Assembly (NCBI GenBank): GCA_947493325.1
Contig: CANLQI010000002.1
Location: forward strand, 248,001-312,000
Reading direction: 5' to 3'
Source of the DNA: an uncultured Sphingomonadaceae bacterium
Lineage (GTDB): Bacteria > Pseudomonadota > Alphaproteobacteria > Sphingomonadales > Sphingomonadaceae
Length of the DNA stretch: 64,000 nt
A model generated the notes under the pieces. It was not told the DNA's origin. It made no database searches and saw only the letters and a list, made by a program, of their open reading frames with translations. Shown here piece by piece: positions 36,201 through 45,154 of the stretch (position 1 is the stretch's first letter; each line of letters starts with the position of its first letter). The translations under genes and the position numbers were made by a program.

Positions 36201-36600
36201 ATGTAAATGCGATCGAGCGGCCATCGGGCGAATAGCGCGGCTGCATATCCCATGCGATACCGCTGGTCAGCGGACGCGCATCGCCGCCGGTAATGGGTAC
36301 AGTGTACAGATCACCCAGCAAATCAAATGCAATCTCACGGCCATCGGGCGATACATCAAGCGACATCCATGTGCCGGTGGTGGTATTAATCGCCACATCC
36401 TTGCCCGGCCCTCGCGGTGTATTTACGTCCCATTCACTCTTGTCCTCGGCCTTGTTCCCATCCTTGATTTCCTCGGCAGTATCCGCTGCTGTCACAGACG
36501 AATCTTCCTGTGCGTTCACGGTGGTGGGCAGCGGCCCTGCAGGAGCCGCCGCAGCGGGAATGGCTGTGCTGGTGATAAGCGCGGCAAAAATGGGTGACAT
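33286..36600 (-). CDS. Exported amidohydrolase with N-terminal TolB-like propeller
   Basis: A 1104-residue protein with an N-terminal signal peptide (about 1-18). Residues from about 70 to 660 are TolB/WD40-like propeller repeats, each with an SPDGR-type turn (VSPDGREIAF, YSPDGRSIAF, FSPGGKYLYF, SPDGKSLAF, VSPDGRKVVF, FSPDGRTVAF). Residues from about 680 form an imidazolonepropionase-like amidohydrolase: FTGARIITMEG, the metal motif PGLIDAHWHGS, GVTTIHDP, VDGHTTIEHSIP and GKLADMIVLDANPL. It probably acts in the periplasm as a metal-dependent hydrolase on peptides or cyclic amides. The metal His pair is intact. The 34-base spacing before the stop contains no clear terminator. No operon partner was found. 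Confidence 0.88.
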   Translation of the reverse strand: MSPIFAALITSTAIPAAAAPAGPLPTTVNAQEDSSVTAADTAEEIKDGNKAEDKSEWDVNTPRGPGKDVAINTTTGTWMSLDVSPDGREIAFDLLGDLYTVPITGGDARPLTSGIAWDMQPRYSPDGRSIAFTSDRGGGDNIWIMDRDGANPRQVSKEKFRLLNQADWSPDGEYLVGRKHFTSGRSLGAGEMWLYHRSGGGGVQLTKRRTDQKDTNEPAFSPGGKYLYFSDDVTPGKTFQYSKDVNGEIYAIQRLDLESGETEKYIGGPGGSVRPTPSPDGKSLAFIRRDRAKSVIYVMDIESGRETPVTDILDRDMQETWAIHGVYPGMEWTPDNKSIVFWAQGGIKRVNVASRQVTDIPFRVSGTRRVADAVRTKVDVAPDSFDVKMIRFAQVSPDGRKVVFEALGHLWVRDVNGGSPRRLTSQNDHFELYPAWSRDGRQIAYVSWDDARQGAVHVIPASGGKSRKITQKRGNYIEPAFSPDGRTVAFVKTSDGYLTSPLYGRETGIYVAPAAGGAAKKVSDSGGQPHFGKGGDRLYFRARDGDMNVLKSADLSGGEERTHLKSKYAAQYSVSPDEKWVAWSERFQARIMPFTRTGKPAEISEKSSALPTFQVSRDAGDWIHWSGSSDRLWWSLGPELFNRSTRDSFKYLSGADELPPVAERGINLGFTQAHAKPSGRKAFTGARIITMEGADGGVIENGTILVNGNRIEAVGADVAVPAGTQTIDLTGKTVIPGLIDAHWHGSMGSDEIIPQQSWVNYASLAFGVTTIHDPSNDTSEIFAASEMAKAGRIVAPRIFSTGTILYGATTSFTAQIDSLDDARSHLRRMKAAGAFSVKSYNQPRRDQRQQVIAAARKLDMSVVPEGGSLFQHNMNMIVDGHTTIEHSIPVAVLYDDVKQLWGGSGTAYNPTLVVAYGGSWGENYWYQHTNVWEDPILSKWVPRRFVDGRARRRTLIPDEEQNVLKIAAAAKQISDLGVPVTIGAHGQREGLGAHWDIWTFALGGMSPVEALATATRNPAKAYGLDKDVGSIESGKLADMIVLDANPLDNIRNTTSVRYTVINGRLYDTNMDEVGSAKRRRFWFEQSGEGGWTPAMAQGVTGHAD

Positions 36601-36747
36601 GGGCTCTCTCCGGTAATGCAGGCTATATGCGTCAAACGCGTCCTGCTATATGCCGGGAAGCTAGGCGCAAATGGCAATGTCCGTCAAAAACTTTCTGGCA
36701 TGCGCGCTGCTGTTTGTCGAAAACCCAATTGCGGCTATAGCTGCCGC

Positions 36748-37338
36748 ATGACCAAAGCTGCAGATTCCGATCTCGTCCGCCTTGCATCTGAAGTGCGCGG
36801 CTGCACAATATGCGGCGATCTGCCGCTGGGCCCGCGGCCGATATTTCAGATTCATTCCAAGGCGCGGATACTGATCGCAGGGCAGGCACCCGGGCGTATC
36901 ACCCATCACAAGGACCGCCCTTTCGATGATCCGTCCGGTGAACGGCTGCGCGCATGGATGGGGATTGACCGGGACATATTTTATGATGCCTCCAAAGTCG
37001 CGATCGTGCCTATGGGGCTTTGTTTTCCCGGCACCGGCAAGAGCGGTGATTTTGCCCCGCGCGCTGAATGTGCGCCTGCATGGCGGGCAAAAATACTGGC
37101 GCGCATGCCCGGTATTGCCTGCACTCTGGTGATTGGCCGCTATGCGCTGGACTGGCATATCGAGCCGCCCAAAAAGGCAAGCCTCGCTTCCATTGTGCAG
37201 GACTGGAAAACGCACGCGCCAGGGCTCTGGCCAATGCCGCACCCCAGCCCGCGCAACAATCGCTGGCTGAAGGTCAATCCCTGGTTTGAGGAAGAGGTGC
37301 TGCCTGCGCTCAGGGGACGGGTCAGAGAGTTGCTTTGA
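36748..37338 (+). CDS. Uracil-DNA glycosylase family protein
   Basis: A 196-residue protein of the uracil-DNA glycosylase superfamily. The N-terminal part has RGCTICGDLPLGPRPIFQ, then the active-site motif LIAGQAPGRITHHKDRPFDD (starting near 42), with GQAPG at 45-49, and the C-terminal motif MPHPSPRNNRW near 168. The subgroup lacks the full four-Cys iron-sulfur set seen in family 4 and is annotated as UDG-like with unknown substrate range. The ATG at 36748 is preferred; upstream frame to 36616 has no family support. It is divergent from the amidohydrolase and followed by a gene-free REP pair. Confidence 0.83.
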   Translation: MTKAADSDLVRLASEVRGCTICGDLPLGPRPIFQIHSKARILIAGQAPGRITHHKDRPFDDPSGERLRAWMGIDRDIFYDASKVAIVPMGLCFPGTGKSGDFAPRAECAPAWRAKILARMPGIACTLVIGRYALDWHIEPPKKASLASIVQDWKTHAPGLWPMPHPSPRNNRWLKVNPWFEEEVLPALRGRVRELL

Positions 37339-37344
37339 GCTTTA

Positions 37345-37491
37345 CGTCGTTCCCGCGCAGGCGGGAACCCATTCCCGACGTCGCCTTAAAAATCCATTTC
37401 TAAAAGAAAGGCTTGCAGCTACGCCAAGCAACAACATTCGTATCTGGACGGAGAGTGCAGGGAATGGATTCCCGCCTACGCGGGAATGACG
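37345..37491. repeat. REPIN-like pair, CCCGCGCAGGCGGG dialect, without a GIY-YIG gene
   Basis: The left end CGTCGTTCCCGC-GCAG-GCGGGAACCCATTCCC and right end CAGGGAATGGATTCCCGCCTACGCGGGAATGACG match the ends of the element at 3323-3746, but the interior is only about 80 bases with no open frame. It is what a non-autonomous form of that element would look like. Confidence 0.85.
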
Positions 37492-37520
37492 GTTTAATGC
37501 TATATTATATGCAGTGCGCC

Positions 37521-38663
37521 CTACGCCGCCTTACGGCTCAGCGCGACATGGCGTTTCAGGTGGTGGCCCGCATCGCCAAATTCGCTGTCGATCATCGTGA
37601 GCCGCTTGAAATAGTGGCTGATCGCGACTTCGTCCGTCACACCGATACCGCCAAATGTCTGTACCGCGTTCTGGCCGATAAAGCGGCCCGCCTGCCCGAT
37701 CCGCGCCTTGGCCATCGACGCATATTTCGCGCGCTCCGCCGCCGGTTCGCCAAGTTTCAGCGTGATGAGATAGGACATTGACACGGATTGCTCATATTCC
37801 ATGAACATATCGGCCATACGGTGTTGCAGTACCTGAAACTTTGCAATCGGCACACCGAACTGCTTGCGCTGTTTGGTGTAATCGATCGTCATGGCGTTGG
37901 CGACCTGCATCGCGCCGCACGCTTCGGCGCAGAGCGCGGCAATGGCTTCGTCCGCCACCTGCATGACCAGGCCCAGACTGCCGCCCTCTTCACCGACCAA
38001 CGCATCGCCGCCGACTTTTACGTTCTCGAAATAGACTTCGGACGCGCGGCGGCCATCGACGGTTGCATAGTCACGCGTGGAAATGCCCTCCGCATCCTTG
38101 GACACGATAAATACACTGACACCATCATGGTCCACCACCTCACCCGAAGTGCGCGCGGTGACGATCAGGTGCGATGCCCAGGGAGCGCCGATCACGACCG
38201 CCTTGTGGCCATTGAGCACATAGCCATCGCCATCTGCCTTGGCCCGCGTTTCCAGGAACGCCATATCATAACGGCCTCTCGGTTCGGCATGGGCAAAGGC
38301 GAACACGCGGCTGCCATCGATAATCGCAGCGAGATGTTCGTCCTTCTGCACCTGTGAACCGCCATGTTTCAGGATACCGCCCGCGCACACCACGCTGGGG
38401 ATAAACGGCTCGACCACCAGCCCTTTGCCCAGCTCTTCCATAATGACCAACGTTTCAACCGGACCGCCGCCAAAGCCGCCGTCTTCCTCGCTGAACGGCG
38501 CGGACAATATGCCAAGTTCGGCCAGCTGTGCCCAGAATTCGGGCCGCCAGCCGCTGTCCGATTCAATCACCTTATGGCGGGTCTCAAATGTATATTCCTC
38601 ACGCACCAGCCGCGCCAGCGTGTCGCGGATCATGGTCTGTTCTTCGGTAAAGTCGAAGTGCAT
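37521..38663 (-). CDS. Acyl-CoA dehydrogenase (small-subunit type)
   Basis: A 380-residue FAD-dependent acyl-CoA dehydrogenase. Recognisable segments are MHFDFTEEQTMIRDTLARLV, the flavin/substrate stretch FAFAHAEPRGRYD where the typical T-x-S motif is replaced by HAEPRG, the domain-2 segment DGYVLNGHKAVVIGAPWASH, and the C-terminal GRFIGQNAVQTFGGIGVTDE, which carries the usual FGG motif. The usual catalytic Glu near the C-terminus is not obvious at its normal site, as in some pimeloyl-CoA dehydrogenase small subunits that pair with an active partner. The ATG at 38663 with an AGGAGAAG ribosome site is chosen over an upstream TTG. It lies directly downstream of a second acyl-CoA dehydrogenase gene, suggesting a heteromer; the substrate is unknown. 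Confidence 0.85.
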   Translation of the reverse strand: MHFDFTEEQTMIRDTLARLVREEYTFETRHKVIESDSGWRPEFWAQLAELGILSAPFSEEDGGFGGGPVETLVIMEELGKGLVVEPFIPSVVCAGGILKHGGSQVQKDEHLAAIIDGSRVFAFAHAEPRGRYDMAFLETRAKADGDGYVLNGHKAVVIGAPWASHLIVTARTSGEVVDHDGVSVFIVSKDAEGISTRDYATVDGRRASEVYFENVKVGGDALVGEEGGSLGLVMQVADEAIAALCAEACGAMQVANAMTIDYTKQRKQFGVPIAKFQVLQHRMADMFMEYEQSVSMSYLITLKLGEPAAERAKYASMAKARIGQAGRFIGQNAVQTFGGIGVTDEVAISHYFKRLTMIDSEFGDAGHHLKRHVALSRKAA

Positions 38664-38702
38664 CTTGGTCTTCTCCTGCCCGCTGTGCGGGTTCAAATTA
38701 TC

Positions 38703-39899
38703 TTAAAGGCCCAGCACCATTTTGGTGATGATGTTGCGCTGGATTTCATTCGAGCCGCCATAGATGGAGGCTTTGCGAAAGTTGAAATAATGCGGCGCGG
38801 CGTGCGTCGCATAATCGGGGCCAGGCGCATTGTCATTGGCAAGATTATCCTCGAACGAGCGGAAATCGGGGAGGCCATATGTGCCCACCGCCTCGACCGT
38901 CAGCTCGGTGAGCCGCTGCTGAATTTCTGTACCCTTTACTTTCAGGATCGAGCTTTCCGGTCCCGGCCCCTTGCCCGCCTGTTCGCCGGCAAGCGTACGC
39001 AGTTCGGTAATTTCCAGCGCGGCCAGATCAATTTCAAGCTGGCTCAGCTTGCGCGCAAAATCGAAATCTTCGCTCAGCGGCGCGCCATCCATCATTTCAG
39101 CATCCGCAATCTCACGCAGGTTTTCAAGCGCGCGCTTGGACCGCGCCACCCCGGCAATGCCGCTGCGTTCGTGCGCGAGCAGGAATTTGGCATAGGTCCA
39201 GCCCTTGTTTTCCTCACCGATCAGGTTTTCCGCCGGTACGCGCACATCGGTGAGCCAGACCTCGTTCACTTCATAGCCCCCATCGATCAGCTTGATGGGT
39301 CTGACTTCAATGCCCGGCGTTTTCATATCGACCAGGATGAAGCTGATGCCCTGTTGCGGACGCTCTGCCGTCGGGTCGGTCCGGCACAGGAAAAAGCCCC
39401 AATCGGCATGCTGCGCCAATGTGGTCCATGTTTTCTGACCATTGAGAATATAGTCATCGCCATCCCGCACAGCTGTGGTTTTCAGCGAGGCAAGGTCGCT
39501 GCCCGCGCCGGGTTCGCTATAACCCTGACACCACCATATTTCACCGCTGCGGATGCCGGGCAGGTGCTTTGCCTTTTGCTCTTCATTGCCGAACGTGTAG
39601 ATAACCGGCCCGACCATGCCGACCCCGAACGGCAGCGGCATCACCGCATTTACGCGGGCGTTTTCCTCCTGCCAGATATAACGCTGCGTCGGGGTCCAGC
39701 CGGTGCCCCCATATTCTTCGGGCCAGGCGGGCGTGGACCAACCTTTCTTGCCCAGTATCTTGTGCCATTTCAGGAACTGTTCACGGCTCATGTCATCGGC
39801 CAGCCCGCGCTTGGGCAGGTCAGTGGGATAATTCTCTTCGATAAATGCGCGCACTTCGTCGCGGAACGCATTTTCTTCCGGGGTGAATTCCAGGTTCAT
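38703..39899 (-). CDS. Acyl-CoA dehydrogenase (large-subunit type)
   Basis: A 398-residue acyl-CoA dehydrogenase. It has WPEEYGGTGWTP, the flavin-loop CQGYSEPGAGSDLASLKTTA, DDYILNGQKTWTTLAQHADW, LLAHERSGIAGVARSK, and the C-terminal KASIYGGSNEIQRNIITKMV, where YGGSNEIQRN is the typical FAD-contact and dimer motif. With the neighbour at 37521 (39 bases apart) it resembles paired dehydrogenases of the PimC/PimD type that oxidise dicarboxyl or branched acyl-CoA. The two genes form a short operon with the larger partner first. A fold-back repeat region lies upstream. Confidence 0.88.
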   Translation of the reverse strand: MNLEFTPEENAFRDEVRAFIEENYPTDLPKRGLADDMSREQFLKWHKILGKKGWSTPAWPEEYGGTGWTPTQRYIWQEENARVNAVMPLPFGVGMVGPVIYTFGNEEQKAKHLPGIRSGEIWWCQGYSEPGAGSDLASLKTTAVRDGDDYILNGQKTWTTLAQHADWGFFLCRTDPTAERPQQGISFILVDMKTPGIEVRPIKLIDGGYEVNEVWLTDVRVPAENLIGEENKGWTYAKFLLAHERSGIAGVARSKRALENLREIADAEMMDGAPLSEDFDFARKLSQLEIDLAALEITELRTLAGEQAGKGPGPESSILKVKGTEIQQRLTELTVEAVGTYGLPDFRSFEDNLANDNAPGPDYATHAAPHYFNFRKASIYGGSNEIQRNIITKMVLGL

Positions 39900-40204
39900 T
39901 TATATATCTCCTGCATTATCCACGCGCTTGTTCAAGAGCGCGATTCTTAATCGTTTGTTTAAACTGTTTGCGCCGCTTTGTGAACGGGAAATGGAGAGAA
40001 AACCCCGGCTTTATGGATGCCGTAGCGTTACAAGCTCTTCTCCCTTGAGGGAGAAGGCAACGAGACTTGCCAGCTTGCTGCCTAGTCGCAGTGGATGAGG
40101 GTGTGCGTCCCGCCGATAGCGCGAACCCCTCACCAATTACGACTAGCCAGCAAGCTGGCAAGTCTCCATATCCTCTCCCCGCCGGGGAGAGGGTTTTGAT
40201 AAGA
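39900..40204. other. Intergenic region with a palindromic element, no gene
   Basis: The 305-base gap between the acyl-CoA dehydrogenase start and the 3' end of the ABC permease gene holds a paired palindromic element at 40037-40192. The part next to 39900 has a SD-like GGAGATATATAAATG on the minus strand just before the dehydrogenase start. No coding frame is supported. Confidence 0.6.
40037..40192. repeat. Paired palindromic element with 26-bp inner arms
   Basis: The arms AGACTTGCCAGCTTGCTG... (40063-40088) and their complement (40140-40165) match over 26 bases with one mismatch. Outside them lie hairpins CTTCTCCC-TTGA-GGGAGAAG (40037-40056) and CCTCTCCCCG-C-CGGGGAGAGG (40172-40192). It is of the same general layout as the other inverted-pair repeats but unrelated in sequence. 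Confidence 0.8.
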
Positions 40205-41451
40205 TCATTCCGTCCGCAATGCCTCTATCGGCGACAGGCGTGACGCGCGCACAGCGGGCCAGCCGCCGAAAATAAGTCCCACGAGCGCAGAGAAAATAAT
40301 CGCGCCAATCGATACGCCCATGCCGATTGGCACGGGGAAATTCGCATAGGCCGTGAGCGCAGCGCCAGCCGCTATCGCCAGCAACAAGCCCATTGCCCCG
40401 CCGATCACGCACAGCACCGCCGCCTCGACCAGGAACTGGTTGCGGATATCGCTTTTCTTGGCACCCAGCGCCATGCGCAGACCGATCTCACGCGTGCGCT
40501 CGGTCACCGACACCAGCATGATGTTCATGATGCCGATGCCGCCAACCAGCAGCGATATCGACGCAATCGCCACCAGAACTGTCTGGAATATCCCCGTCAC
40601 CTGACCGGTTTCCTCCATAAACTCCTCGGTCGTGCGAATGGTGAATGGATTGCCGTCACGCCCGCGCACTTTATAGCGGTCGCGCAGCAAGTCGGTCATT
40701 TCGCGCTTGGCAGTGGAGAGCTGAACTCCGTCCTGAAATCCGACGAACAGGATATGCAGATCATCCGGCCCCGCCAATGTATCACCCACGAAACGCTGTC
40801 GCACTGTGCTGATCGGAATGACCGCAACATCATCATTGTCATTGCCAAAACTCGACCCTTTCGATTCCAATATGCCGATAATCTTGAATGGAATCCGGTT
40901 GATGCGCACCTGCTCGCCAATCGGGTTGAAGTCGCCGAACAGATTTTCGGCCACGCTGGTGCCCAGCACCACGACACGGGCGGCCGTGCGCACATCGGCG
41001 TCCGTGATAAAACGTCCTTCCTGCGCCGTGACATTGGACACACGGCCATAGGCGGGTGTGGCGCCAATGGCGCTGGTCGATGCGGTATTGCCCGATGAAA
41101 TCAGGGTGATGGAGGCGCGCAATTGCGGTGCGATATCGCTGACCCCGTCAATTTCACGTTCGATGGCACGGGCATCGCGCGTGGTCAGCCGACCGCGTTC
41201 GAACGTACTGCGTCCGCCTTCGCTGTCGGGCTGCGGGAATATCAGCGCCATATTCGACCCAAGCGAATTGATCGATTCCATTACCGACACCTGCGCGCCC
41301 GAGCCGACACCCACCGCAAGCGTCACCGCAAACACGCCGATCATAACCCCCAATGTGGTCAGGATCGAGCGCATCAAATTGGTGCGCAGCGCGGTCATCG
41401 CAATCGAGATATTGACCAACCATGCCGACAGGCGCGATCCGAGGCTTTTTT

Positions 41452-41455
<4 letters not shown>
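40205..41455 (-). CDS. MacB-like ABC transporter permease
   Basis: A 416-residue permease with a first helix after a short cytoplasmic segment (ILTTLGVMIGVFAVTLAVGV), a large periplasmic MacB core (about 60-285), and three C-terminal helices beginning near TVLVAIASISLLVGGIGIMN, which carries the family GGIGIMN motif. It lacks a fused ATPase; the ATPase is the separate gene upstream. With the adaptor protein this forms a MacAB-TolC-type tripartite export system for peptides, lipids or macrolides. The substrate is not evident. The start overlaps the ATPase stop by four bases. Confidence 0.9.
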
Positions 41456-42173
<718 letters not shown>

Positions 42174-42174
<1 letters not shown>

Positions 42175-43427
42175 CAGTCATCCTCTCCGCGGTCATCATC
42201 CTCGCTACCGTCCAGATTGCGGGTGCGCAGGAGGATTTTCTGATCGGGTTTCAGCCCCTTGGTAATCTCGACATAATCTTCGCCCTCCAGACCGGTGATG
42301 ACTTCCACTTCTTTGGGCTTATAGGGATCATCCGCAACCACCCAGACGGTGGTTTTTTCACGGTCCGATGGTTTTTTCCCGTCTGCATCATCATCCGGGG
42401 CCGGCCGATCTTTTTCTTTGGGGCGGAATCGGGTTGCGGCCACCGGCACACGCACCACGTTCTTTTTCACCCCTGTGATAATATCAACATTCGCCGTCAT
42501 ACCGGTTAGCAGCTTGCCGCCCACATTGTCGACGTCGAGTATGACCAGATAGCTGACTGCATTTTGCACTTCGTTCGCGGATTTGCGGATCTGCATGACT
42601 TTCGCCGCGAATTTTTCATCGGGATAGCTGTCCACGGTAAAGCTCACGGACTGGCCGATCTCGACCTGGCCGATATCGGCTTCGTCAACCGATGCCTCGA
42701 CCTGCATCTTGCTGGTATCGGCCGCGATTTCGAACAGATTGGGCGTTTGAAATCCGGCGGTCACAGTAGAGCCGGGTTCAACGAGCTTATTGATAACGAC
42801 CCCGCTGGTCGGGGCAACGATCCGCGTGCGGCTCAAATCCAGCTGCGCCGACGAAAGCTCAGCGGCGCTCTGCGCGATCTGCGCGCGGGCTGACTGCGCC
42901 TGGGCAAGTCCGCTCGCCAGCGAGGCTTTGGCAGTGGCCACCAGGTTTTGCGCCTGATCCAGCTGCGTCTTGGACACGAAACCTTTTTCGGCCAGCTCTT
43001 TACGGCGGGCAAAGTCGCGGTTCTGTACCTCGACATCGGTGCGGGCGCGGGCAATCGCAGCCTCTGCCTGCGCCAGCGATGCGCGCGCCAGCTGCACCTG
43101 CGCCTGCGCCTGTGTCACACGGGCGCGCAGGCGGGTATCGTCGATCTGCGCCAGTGGTTGGCCCTGTGTGACAGGTGAATTATAATCGACATAAACTGCC
43201 GTAATCTGCCCTGATACTTCGGAACCAACGTTAATGGTATTGAGCGCGCGCAATTTACCACTGGCGGAAATGACGCGGGTCACATCGCCTTTGGAAACTT
43301 CCTCCACTTCATATTCATAGGAAGGCGGCGACGGCACCAGCACATTATAGAGTATCAACGCCAACACGAGCGCAATGATACCCGAAATGACCGGATGCCG
43401 TTTAATCCAACCCCAAATTTTGCGCAT
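42174..43427 (-). CDS. MacA-like periplasmic adaptor (HlyD family)
   Basis: A 417-residue membrane-fusion protein: an N-terminal membrane anchor (about 11-28), lipoyl and beta-barrel segments (RVISASGKLRALNTINVGSE, VDYNSPVTQGQPLAQIDDTR), and a long Ala/Gln-rich coiled-coil hairpin (about 85-190). A second lipoyl half then contains APTSGVVINKLVEPGSTV. The C-terminal region has an unusual acidic, charged insertion (DRPAPDDDADGKKPSDREK) and ends SEDDDRGEDD. It would link the inner-membrane ABC transporter to an outer-membrane TolC-like channel, not encoded here. The ATG at 43427 is chosen over 43448. It heads the three-gene operon. Confidence 0.9.
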
Positions 43428-43522
43428 GATGATGGCCCCTGTTTGCAAGTCATGGGACCATAATCATTTTTTACGCGCGCTGTCGAGATTTTAGACGGAC
43501 AACATGTCTGTTCGATGGCATA

Positions 43523-43612
43523 GTCAGTATTCCTGCGAAAGCAGGAAACCAGAGCGACAAGCACATTCGTTGCAATCAATTGCCCTAGGCTCCTGCTTTC
43601 GCAGGAGCACAC
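43523..43612. repeat. REPIN-like pair, CCTGCGAAAGCAGG dialect
   Basis: The left half GTCAGTATTCCTGC-GAAA-GCAGGAAACCAG and right half CCTAGGCTCCTGC-TTTC-GCAGGAGCAC are inverted copies. It lies between the macA-like gene start and the 3' end of the flavoprotein gene. Confidence 0.85.
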
Positions 43613-43660
43613 GAACGGGCAAAATGGTGACACTGGTTGCGTCGCAATCAGATTAACCCG

Positions 43661-45058
43661 TCACGCCGCGAGCTCCGCCATAAACTGTTGCAGCTTCGCC
43701 ATCGCAGGCATGGCATTGCTGCGCAGGCGTTTCAGGATTTCGACCTTGGCAGTGTCGGCGGGATCAACTTCGGACACCATCTTGCTGAACCCGTCGAGCC
43801 GGTTTTCAAGCATCCATTGTTTGATGTCCTCATCTTCGCCCCAGTTATACTGGTTCATCATCATCGCGGCCGTCATCGGCAGAAAGTCCTCGGTGCTGTT
43901 GGGCAATGGCACGACCCCACACAGACGGTTTTTCTCGGCCTCGTCGCGGCCTGACGCCTCAACATGCGCGATCAATGACGCACTGAATACCGGCTGATAG
44001 GAGCGCACAGTCTGCGGGGTAATTGTATCACCCGCGAAAACCGGTTTGGTATCGCGGCGCGTGATCGCGCTCGCCGAACAGTCAACATGCAGATGGTTGG
44101 TGCTGGTCGGTATTTCACCTTCAGCGAGCACGATGCGGTCTTTCTCGATCGCCGAGACACGTCCCATGCGCACGATGTTTTTCACACGGCGCAGCTCCTC
44201 GATTTCCAGCTCGCTTACTGTCGCGGCGTGGAACATTTTCGGACGTACATTTGTATCGATACGCAGAAAATAGCCGGAGCTTTCCATCCGGTCGAACATA
44301 TCTTCCATATTGTCCGCATTGGCGATCGATTCAAACTGTGCCGCCTGCGCGCCCATGGTGTTTTCAAAAAACGCCATCGAGGGCTGGGTATTGGCCCGGT
44401 TGATGAGCCATGCATCACGCGGCATGATCCAGGTGATCTTGTCGGGGTCAATCCCGGTTTCCAGCATCCACAGCACGGCATCAATGCCAGTCTTGCCGCC
44501 GCCGATAACAACATAGCCTTCCGGTGCCTCTGTCACCTTTGGCAAGTCATTGAGAGGAATAAATGGCACGCCATCGGCAATGGTAAAGCCGGGCGTGTGC
44601 GTTGATGGGACCGAGGTATTAAGGAAGGTGCAGTCAACGAGCTTGTCATAGCTGGCCTGAAATGCCTCACCACTCAACTTTGAAGTGAATTTACCTTCAC
44701 CTTCATAGTTACACATAGGAAAATATTGCACGCGCCCGGTCGGCAGGAACTGGTGGCGCATCACATCGTCAAAATAAGCGCTGACCTCCTGTCCGGTGGC
44801 GAGGTCATTCAGACCCTTGTTGAGCCCAACTTCATCAACCCGGCCCTTGCTCAGCTCTTTCGAGCTGACACCGTAAAACTGTGACGGCTGGTGCAAGGTC
44901 ACAAACGGATAGGCCATATTCCAGTGTCCACCGGGCTTCGCATAACGATCAACAATGATGATATTGGCGTCGGTTTCGGTGAGCAGAGTATCGGCAAAAG
45001 CCATTCCGACAGCGCCGCTGCCAACAATCAGGTAATCGGTTTTGAGTTTCGTAGCCAT
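43661..45058 (-). CDS. FAD/NAD(P)-binding oxidoreductase
   Basis: A 465-residue flavoprotein. An N-terminal FAD-binding Rossmann fold DYLIVGSGAVGMAFADTLL (GSGAVG at 13-18) is followed by VDRYAKPGGHWNMAYPFVTL, and a second nucleotide fold GYVVIGGGKTGIDAVLWML lies near residue 185. The overall plan resembles flavin monooxygenases or related NAD(P)-dependent oxidoreductases, with no membrane segments. The substrate is unknown. It is divergent from a TetR gene, with two perfect operator-like palindromes between them, which suggests it is an inducible catabolic or detoxifying enzyme. The start codon ATG at 45058 matches the conserved N-terminal fold. Confidence 0.82.
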   Translation of the reverse strand: MATKLKTDYLIVGSGAVGMAFADTLLTETDANIIIVDRYAKPGGHWNMAYPFVTLHQPSQFYGVSSKELSKGRVDEVGLNKGLNDLATGQEVSAYFDDVMRHQFLPTGRVQYFPMCNYEGEGKFTSKLSGEAFQASYDKLVDCTFLNTSVPSTHTPGFTIADGVPFIPLNDLPKVTEAPEGYVVIGGGKTGIDAVLWMLETGIDPDKITWIMPRDAWLINRANTQPSMAFFENTMGAQAAQFESIANADNMEDMFDRMESSGYFLRIDTNVRPKMFHAATVSELEIEELRRVKNIVRMGRVSAIEKDRIVLAEGEIPTSTNHLHVDCSASAITRRDTKPVFAGDTITPQTVRSYQPVFSASLIAHVEASGRDEAEKNRLCGVVPLPNSTEDFLPMTAAMMMNQYNWGEDEDIKQWMLENRLDGFSKMVSEVDPADTAKVEILKRLRSNAMPAMAKLQQFMAELAA

Positions 45059-45083
45059 GAGTGAAAGTCCTATGTCGAATCAA

Positions 45084-45100
45084 ATATAACGGTGTTATAT
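45084..45100. promoter_or_regulatory. Putative TetR operator 1, ATATAAC-GGT-GTTATAT
   Basis: A perfect 7+7 inverted repeat with a three-base spacer in the divergent flavoprotein-TetR region. It is the same arm sequence as operator 2, 24 bases away. Confidence 0.7.
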
Positions 45101-45107
45101 CGGCTGT

Positions 45108-45124
45108 ATATAACACTGTTATAT
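45108..45124. promoter_or_regulatory. Putative TetR operator 2, ATATAAC-ACT-GTTATAT
   Basis: The arms match operator 1 exactly and only the three-base spacer differs. The site lies 31 bases before the TetR start, suggesting the regulator controls both itself and the flavoprotein gene. Confidence 0.7.
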
Positions 45125-45154
45125 TTTGTCAAGCCGTGCTAGAGCAGTCACATT

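Noticed and set aside
38364-39950. Open frame of 528 codons on the plus strand opposite the acyl-CoA dehydrogenases
   Set aside because: Antisense shadow; composition is typical of complementary frames and the opposite genes have clear motifs.
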